DNA from: Streptosporangium sp040640155
GTDB lineage: Bacteria > Actinomycetota > Actinomycetes > Streptosporangiales > Streptosporangiaceae
Direction of reading: 5' to 3'
Assembly (NCBI RefSeq): GCF_040640155.1
Contig: NZ_JBFABE010000015.1
Coordinates: 62,001-126,000 of the forward strand
DNA length: 64,000 bases
Shown piece by piece: positions 59,928 through 64,000 of the stretch (position 1 is the first letter of the stretch; each line of letters starts with the position of its first letter). A model generated the notes under the pieces. The model saw nothing but the letters and a program-made list of their open reading frames with translations. It ran no database searches and was not told the DNA's origin. The position numbers were made by a program, and so were the translations under genes.

Positions 59928-59985
59928 AGGAACGCCGAACCCCCTCACGGGGGAACGCCGGCTCCCCGTCACGGGGGAACGCGGC
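59928..59985. repeat. 23-24 bp repeats at the 3' end of radC
   Basis: GGAACGCCG...TCACGGG units start at about 59929, 59952 and 59976. The last copy includes the radC stop. Each holds a short CCCC-TCAC-GGGG-type hairpin, so the array may also act as a terminator. Confidence 0.6.
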
Positions 59986-60625
59986 GCCAGGCGGTGTCGG
60001 TGACGACGAGGTGGTCGAGGAAGCGCAGGCCCACGGTCTCGGCGGCGTCGCGGAGGCGGGCGGTGACCGCCAGGTCGGCGGGGCTGGGGTCGAGGGAACC
60101 GCTGGGGTGGTTGTGGGCCAGGCCGAAGGAGGAGCCGCCCGAGGTGAGGACGACGCTCATGATCTCCCGGACCGGGGCCGGCGCGTGGTCGCTGCCGCCC
60201 TCGCTGACGATCGCCGTACGGGTCACCGTGCCGCTCGGGTCGCAGACCACGACGACCACGCGCTCGTGGCCGAGGCCACGCAGCAACGGGGCGACCACGG
60301 CGGCCAGGTCTCCCGAGCGGGTGACGCGGCGGCGTTCCGGCTCCGACTGCGCCTGCCGCACCAGGTGGAAGGCGGCGATGACCCGGGCGGCCTTCGCGGG
60401 GCCGATGCCCGGGACCCTCATCAGCCGGTGGGCGTCGGAGCGGGCCAGGCCGTGCAGGTCGCCGCAGTGGGCGATGAGGTCGGAGGCCAGCTCCATGGCG
60501 TTGGTGCCCCGGCTGCCGGAGCCGATCAGCAGGGCGAGCAGCTCGCGATCGGCCAGGGCGGTGGCTCCGCCGGCCAGGAGGCGCTCCCTGGGCTGGTCGC
60601 CTGGGGGCATGTCCTTGACGCGCAT
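59969..60625 (-). CDS. radC: RadC/JAMM-domain protein
   Basis: This 218-residue protein starts at ATG 60625, with GGAGG 6 nt upstream; GTG 60631 is an alternative. It has an N-terminal helix-hairpin-helix region (MRVPGIGPAKAARVIAAF) and the C-terminal JAMM metalloprotease-like domain with LAHNHPSGSLDPSPAD. RadC proteins were linked to DNA repair, but that role is disputed. It is convergent with the double-GntR unit's small gene and ends in the repeat array. Confidence 0.92.
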   Translation of the reverse strand: MRVKDMPPGDQPRERLLAGGATALADRELLALLIGSGSRGTNAMELASDLIAHCGDLHGLARSDAHRLMRVPGIGPAKAARVIAAFHLVRQAQSEPERRRVTRSGDLAAVVAPLLRGLGHERVVVVVCDPSGTVTRTAIVSEGGSDHAPAPVREIMSVVLTSGGSSFGLAHNHPSGSLDPSPADLAVTARLRDAAETVGLRFLDHLVVTDTAWRRVPP

Positions 60626-60792
60626 CGGCACCTCCGGCTCGGGAAAACCAGGTCGGTTCTACCAGGCGGCGCCGACATTCCGGCGGGGTGAGGAGCGGAT
60701 CTTTCGGGAGGTGGGAGGGGTTCCGAGAAAGCCTTCACGGAGATGGGGATGGGGAGAGCTCTCGAAGGCGTGGGGGCGGAGCGGAGGGTTTT

Positions 60793-60900
60793 CAGGGATG
60801 CGGAGGAGGGCTGTCCAAGGGGAGCCAGGGATGCGGGGAAGGGCTCCCGAAGGGGAGTCAGGGATGCGGGGAGGCTCCCCAAGGAGGGTCAGGGGTGCAG
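60793..60900. repeat. 33-bp tandem repeat array after the UTRA GntR gene
   Basis: Unit CAGGGATGCGG... occurs at 60793-60825 (33), 60826-60858 (33), 60859-60889 (31), and a partial copy at 60890-60900 that lies in the stop and last codons of the GntR gene. Copies differ at a few sites. The array and the preceding 160 nt to radC contain no gene. Confidence 0.8.
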
Positions 60901-61611
60901 GGGGTGGGTGTAGACCAGGCGGAAGCGGTCGCCGGGTATGACGATGTCGCTGGTCTCCACCGGGCGGTCCCCGGCCCAGTGGGTGCGCTCGACGTGCAGG
61001 ACGTGGACGCCGGCCGGGAGGGCGAGGACGTCGCTCTCGGCGGGCTGCGGGACGCGGGTGTAGACCTGCTCGACGATGTCGGTGATCTTCACGCCCAGGG
61101 CGGACAGGCGGGCGATCAGGCCGCGCGGGACCTCGTCGGCGGGTTCGCCGAACTCGGCGGGCTCGTAGGAGGTGGCGAGCTGGATCGGCCTGCCGTCACC
61201 GCGGAAGACGTAGCGGGTCCGGGTCACCGACGAGGACTCGTCCAGCCGCAGGCGATGCGCGATGTCCGGGGTGGCCTCGGCCGGCTCGGTCCGCCAGTCC
61301 CAGGTGGTCCGGGTGCCCGGCAGGTGGATGTCGGCGCCGAAGGGGGTGTGGTGGTCGTGGAGACGCCAGCGGTGCAGCGGGAGCAGCACCGGCCGTTCCC
61401 GTACGTAGTGGCCCGAGCCGACGCGGCCGACGATCAGGCCCTCGGCGGCGAGCACCCGCAGCGCGTGCCGGGCGGCGGTCTCTCCCACGCCGTACTTCCT
61501 GGTCAGCTGGGCGCGGGAGGGGACAGGGGCACCGGGAGGAAGGGAGCCGTCGACGATCTGGCGCCGGATGTCGGCGACGACGCGCAGGTAGACAGGATCG
61601 GAGCTTGCCAC
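60889..61611 (-). CDS. GntR-family regulator with UTRA domain
   Basis: This 240-residue regulator starts at GTG 61611. A winged helix (PVYLRVVADIRRQIVDGSLPPGAPVPSRAQLTRKYGVGETAARHALRVLAAEGLI) is followed by a UTRA effector domain (about 75-235: DEVPRGLIARLSALGVKITDIVEQVYTR, VLHVERTHWAGDRPVETSDIVIPGDRF). The wing includes HYVRERPVLL. The effector is unknown. It is divergent from the dapA region with 465 nt between. Its 3' end merges into the tandem repeat array. Confidence 0.9.
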   Translation of the reverse strand: MASSDPVYLRVVADIRRQIVDGSLPPGAPVPSRAQLTRKYGVGETAARHALRVLAAEGLIVGRVGSGHYVRERPVLLPLHRWRLHDHHTPFGADIHLPGTRTTWDWRTEPAEATPDIAHRLRLDESSSVTRTRYVFRGDGRPIQLATSYEPAEFGEPADEVPRGLIARLSALGVKITDIVEQVYTRVPQPAESDVLALPAGVHVLHVERTHWAGDRPVETSDIVIPGDRFRLVYTHPLHP

Positions 61612-62076
61612 GTGTCCATCCCTGGGTTCTGGGGTTGTCCCATCCTGTCGTATTCAAGGAGCAACGCAGGGTAATGGTAACGATTTGGAACTCCAACTTT
61701 GCGGGTCGGTCCCCAGAAGTGCCCAAAAATATCTCAGAGACCGTGTAACGCCCGCGTAAGGAGCACCGATTCAACGGTAGAGGTCGTCGATGTGTGTACC
61801 CCCGAGCACATATCGGCGGCCTCTTTTCGTGCCCGGACCCGCGCGATCCCTCTTTCCCGGCGGGTTCACGGGGGAATTCGTCCCCCCCGGGCCGTGTCCG
61901 CTCAGGCCGCATCCGGCGGGACACGGGCGGGGTGGTCACCCTGGCGCCGTATGCCCACGTGTACCGTATGCAGGGGAGCACCGAGTGAGATGTTCGCTCT
62001 TGTGCCCATCGGTGGACGGAGGCTAGGCGGGGTGGCGGGGTCCACCGTTTCAGCGTATCCGGGTAGCGTTCCGTCT
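61612..62076. other. Long dapA leader/intergenic region
   Basis: These 465 nt separate the GntR gene and dapA. The first 180 nt are relatively AT-rich (TAATGGTAACGATTTGG). Then comes a terminator-like hairpin (61780-61827), a second hairpin GGGGGA/TCCCCC (61870-61886) and CCGTGTCC/GGACACGG near 61894-61929. No convincing gene is seen; short ORFs here lack support. Confidence 0.6.
61780..61827 (+). terminator. Intrinsic terminator-like hairpin with T-tract upstream of dapA
   Basis: GAGGTCGTCGATGTG (61780-61794) pairs with CACATATCGGCGGCCTC (61807-61823) with wobbles and a 2-nt bulge, followed by TTTT (61824-61827). It faces the + strand about 250 nt before dapA. A U-tract is rare among terminators in this window, so a short RNA or attenuator ends here. 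Confidence 0.65.
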
Positions 62077-63003
62077 ATGGCAGCGCCAACTGGAACCTCC
62101 GACGCCCCCTTCGGCCGCATGCTGACCGCGATGGTCACGCCGTTCACCCACGACGGATCGGTCGACTACGACGCAGCACGGCGGCTGGCCGCCTACCTGG
62201 TGGACGAGCAGCGCAACGACGGTATCGTCGTGAGCGGTACGACGGGGGAGTCCCCGACGACCGGAGACGACGAGAAGGAGCGCCTCCTGCGCGCCGTCGT
62301 CGAGGCGGTCGGTGACCGCGCCACGATCGTCGCCGGAGCCGGGACCAACGACACCCGGCACAGTGTCGAGCTGGCCCGCACCGCCGAGCGCGCCGGTGCC
62401 CACGGCCTGCTGCTGGTGACGCCGTACTACAGCAAGCCCACCCAGGAGGGGATCTACCGCCACTTCACGACGGTGGCGGACGCCGCGGCCCTGCCGGTCA
62501 TGCTGTACGACATCCCCGGGCGCAGCGGCGTGCCGATCCTGAGCGAGACGCTCACCCGGCTCGCCGAACACGAGCGGATCGTCGCGGTGAAGGACGCCAA
62601 GGGCGACCTGTACGAGGGATCGAAGGTGATGGCCTCCACCGGCCTGGCCTACTACTCCGGGGACGACGCGTTCAACCTGCCGTGGCTGTCGGTGGGGGCC
62701 GCGGGGTGCGTCAGCGTGATCGGCCACGTCGCCGGGGCGGAGATCGCCGCGATGATCGAGGCGTACCGCGCCGGGGACGTCGAGGGCGCGCTCGCGATCC
62801 ATCGGCGGTTGCTCCCGGTTATCTCGGGGATCATGATGCAGGCCGGTGGCGCGATCATGGCGAAGGCGGCGCTGACCATGGTGGGGCGGCCCGCGGGGGC
62901 GGTGAGGCTTCCCCTGGTGGAGGCGACCGGCGAGCAGCTCGCCAGGCTGCGAGAGAACTTGATCGCGGGCGGTGTGAAGCCGTCCGACGAAGTTGTGACC
63001 TGA
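62077..63003 (+). CDS. dapA: 4-hydroxy-tetrahydrodipicolinate synthase DapA
   Basis: This 308-residue enzyme condenses pyruvate with aspartate semialdehyde, the first committed step to diaminopimelate. It has MLTAMVTPFTHDGSVD, GTTGESPTTGDDEK, GAGTNDT, YYSKPTQEG, YDIPGRSGV and the Schiff-base Lys in VAVKDAKGD. ATG 62077 is preferred: TAGCGT (62064-62069) is 7 nt upstream, suggesting a leaderless mRNA; ATG 61990 is in frame but would add non-homologous residues. It is followed by a small ORF coupled to RNase J. Confidence 0.96.
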   Translation: MAAPTGTSDAPFGRMLTAMVTPFTHDGSVDYDAARRLAAYLVDEQRNDGIVVSGTTGESPTTGDDEKERLLRAVVEAVGDRATIVAGAGTNDTRHSVELARTAERAGAHGLLLVTPYYSKPTQEGIYRHFTTVADAAALPVMLYDIPGRSGVPILSETLTRLAEHERIVAVKDAKGDLYEGSKVMASTGLAYYSGDDAFNLPWLSVGAAGCVSVIGHVAGAEIAAMIEAYRAGDVEGALAIHRRLLPVISGIMMQAGGAIMAKAALTMVGRPAGAVRLPLVEATGEQLARLRENLIAGGVKPSDEVVT

Positions 63004-63051
63004 AATGAAGCAGAGCGGCCTTCATCGGCCGCATCCGGGAGGAACAAGAGT

Positions 63052-63168
63052 TTGCGAGAGAGAAGACACGTCGGTCCGCTGGGGGACGGGGTGCTCGGCG
63101 AGGGAGTAGTCCTGCTGCCCGCGGGGACCGTCGCCACCTGTGAGACCTCTGAGAGAGGTGTGGCCTGA
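63052..63168 (+). CDS. Candidate 38-residue ORF translationally coupled to RNase J
   Basis: TTG 63052 is preceded by GGGAGGA 8 nt upstream, a strong ribosome site. The 38-residue frame (RERRHVGPLGDGVLGEGVVL and on) ends at TGA 63166-63168, sharing its A with the RNase J ATG (TGATG). This is the usual layout for translational coupling. No family is recognised, so it may be a leader peptide rather than a functional protein. Confidence 0.4.
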   Translation: MRERRHVGPLGDGVLGEGVVLLPAGTVATCETSERGVA

Positions 63169-64000
63169 TGAGTCACCCGCATCCCGAGCTCGGGCCGCCG
63201 CCCGCGCTGCCCGAGGGCGCCCTGCGCATCGTCGCGCTGGGCGGTCTCGGTGAGATCGGCCGCAACATGGCCGTGTTCGAGTACGAGGGCCGCTTGCTGA
63301 TCGTCGACTGCGGGGTGCTGTTCCCCGAGCCCGACCAGCCCGGCATCGACCTGATCCTGCCCGACTTCGAGTACATCCGGGGCCGCCTGGACGACATCGA
63401 GGCCGTGGTCCTGACCCACGCGCACGAGGACCACATCGGTGCCGTGCCGTACCTGCTGCGCGAGCGCCGCGACATCCCCGTCGTGGGCTCCAGGCTGACG
63501 CTGGCGCTGATCGAGGCCAAGCTCACCGAGCACCGGATCCAGCCGGCCAAGCGGGAGGTGGTGGAGGGCGAACGGCACCGGTTCGGTCCGTTCGAGTGCG
63601 AGTTCCTCGCCGTCAACCACTCCATCCCGGACGCGCTGGCCGTCGCGATCAGGACGCCCGCGGGCATCGTCCTGCACACCGGGGACTTCCGGATGGACCA
63701 GTTGCCCAGCGACGGGCGCCTGACCGACCTGGGCGGGTTCGCCCGGCTCGGTGCCGAGGGCGTCGACCTGCTGATGTCCGACTCGACCAACGCCGAGGTG
63801 CCGGGCTTCGTCACCAGCGAGCGGGAGATCGCGCCGGTCATCGACGAGGTCGTCCGCACCGCGGGCAAGCGGGTGATCGTGGCGAGTTTCGCCTCGCACA
63901 TCCACCGCGTGCAGCAGGTCATCGACGCCGCCGAGAAGCACGGCCGCAAGGTCGCGCTGGTGGGCCGTTCGATGGTGCGCAACATGGGCGTCGCCCGTGA
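63168..64000 (+). CDS. rnj: Ribonuclease J, C-terminus beyond window
   Basis: This metallo-beta-lactamase/beta-CASP ribonuclease degrades and matures RNA. About 277 residues are present and the gene runs off the window. The start ATG 63168 is coupled to the small ORF. Motifs: LGGLGEIGRNMAVFEYEGRLLIVDCG, HAHEDHIGAVPYLL (HxHxDH), NHSIPDA, HTGDFRMDQ, SDSTNAE and the beta-CASP start VIVASFASHIHRVQQ. The dapA-RNase J neighbour pair is typical of actinobacteria. Confidence 0.96.
   Translation, partial: MSHPHPELGPPPALPEGALRIVALGGLGEIGRNMAVFEYEGRLLIVDCGVLFPEPDQPGIDLILPDFEYIRGRLDDIEAVVLTHAHEDHIGAVPYLLRERRDIPVVGSRLTLALIEAKLTEHRIQPAKREVVEGERHRFGPFECEFLAVNHSIPDALAVAIRTPAGIVLHTGDFRMDQLPSDGRLTDLGGFARLGAEGVDLLMSDSTNAEVPGFVTSEREIAPVIDEVVRTAGKRVIVASFASHIHRVQQVIDAAEKHGRKVALVGRSMVRNMGVAR

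Noticed and set aside
61794..61988. A 64-codon frame in the dapA leader
   Set aside because: It lies on the terminator-like hairpin, has no ribosome site and no recognisable features.
61990..62076. Longer dapA start at ATG 61990
   Set aside because: The added 29 residues do not look like DapA, and the 62077 start has a -10 box at the right distance for a leaderless mRNA.
1..64000. CRISPR arrays, tRNA genes, rRNA genes, insertion sequences, prophage
   Set aside because: No regularly spaced identical repeats, tRNA cloverleaf, rRNA segment, transposase or phage structural gene was recognised on either strand.

Overview
The window is 64 kb of very GC-rich actinobacterial chromosome. Evidence for this is the strongly GC-ended codon use, frequent GTG starts, the rimP-nusA-ylxR-infB-DUF503-rbfA-nrnA-truB-ribF-rpsO-pnp-M16-dapB order, a short actinobacterial NusA, a GPR-rich IF2 N-terminus, CGNR and UTRA/GntR regulators, and steroid-catabolism-type genes. 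The style fits Streptosporangiales (Streptosporangium/Nonomuraea-like); the genus is an inference. No rRNA, tRNA, IS element, prophage or CRISPR array was recognised.

Layout. 1-11.8 kb: a truncated secreted M14 carboxypeptidase, an RhlG-like reductase behind a TetR-type palindrome, a translationally coupled five-gene peptide/nickel-type ABC importer (A-B-C-D-F order), a DUF2252 protein and a FabG-like reductase. 12.0-27.5 kb: a catabolic island (with unrelated genes in its middle) containing close relatives of IpdF, FadE30 and FadD3, an Ltp2-like aldolase plus DUF35 partner, a flavin reductase, a luciferase-like monooxygenase, FprA, a second acyl-CoA dehydrogenase and a divergent AMP-ligase-like protein. 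Four copies of the 14-mer CAAGCGCTYGCTTG sit at its promoters and nowhere else that I saw. They match or nearly match the KstR2 operator of mycobacterial cholesterol ring-C/D catabolism. Inside this stretch (16.9-21.1 kb) lie a GntR/small-protein pair, a GNAT protein, CutC and a DUF6986 protein. 27.6-32.2 kb: a membrane protein, prolyl-tRNA synthetase, two tandem DUF4236 mini-genes and a ferritin-like/Tat-lipoprotein pair.

32.3-47.0 kb: the translation/RNA super-operon (RimP, NusA, YlxR, IF2, DUF503, RbfA, NrnA, TruB, RibF, S15, PNPase, M16 protease) and dapB. 47.0-60.6 kb: accessory genes, including an M28 membrane peptidase, four-odd GNAT and PLP/GntR regulators, MenA, a CGNR regulator, an EamA exporter, a class-C-type serine hydrolase, a peroxiredoxin, an unusual regulator made of two GntR winged helices, and RadC. 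60.9-64.0 kb: a UTRA GntR regulator, a structured leader with an intrinsic terminator, dapA, a coupled mini-ORF and RNase J (truncated by the window end).

The main result is the operator-defined regulon. It combines conserved HIP-type steroid-ring enzymes with an LLM monooxygenase, a flavin reductase and an aldolase not normally placed in that step, and it lacks ipdAB, echA20, fadA6 and kstR2 locally. It therefore looks like a split or variant steroid/terpenoid catabolic pathway. A second theme is leaderless transcription: about eight genes have a TAnnnT-type -10 box 6-8 nt before the start codon and no Shine-Dalgarno sequence.
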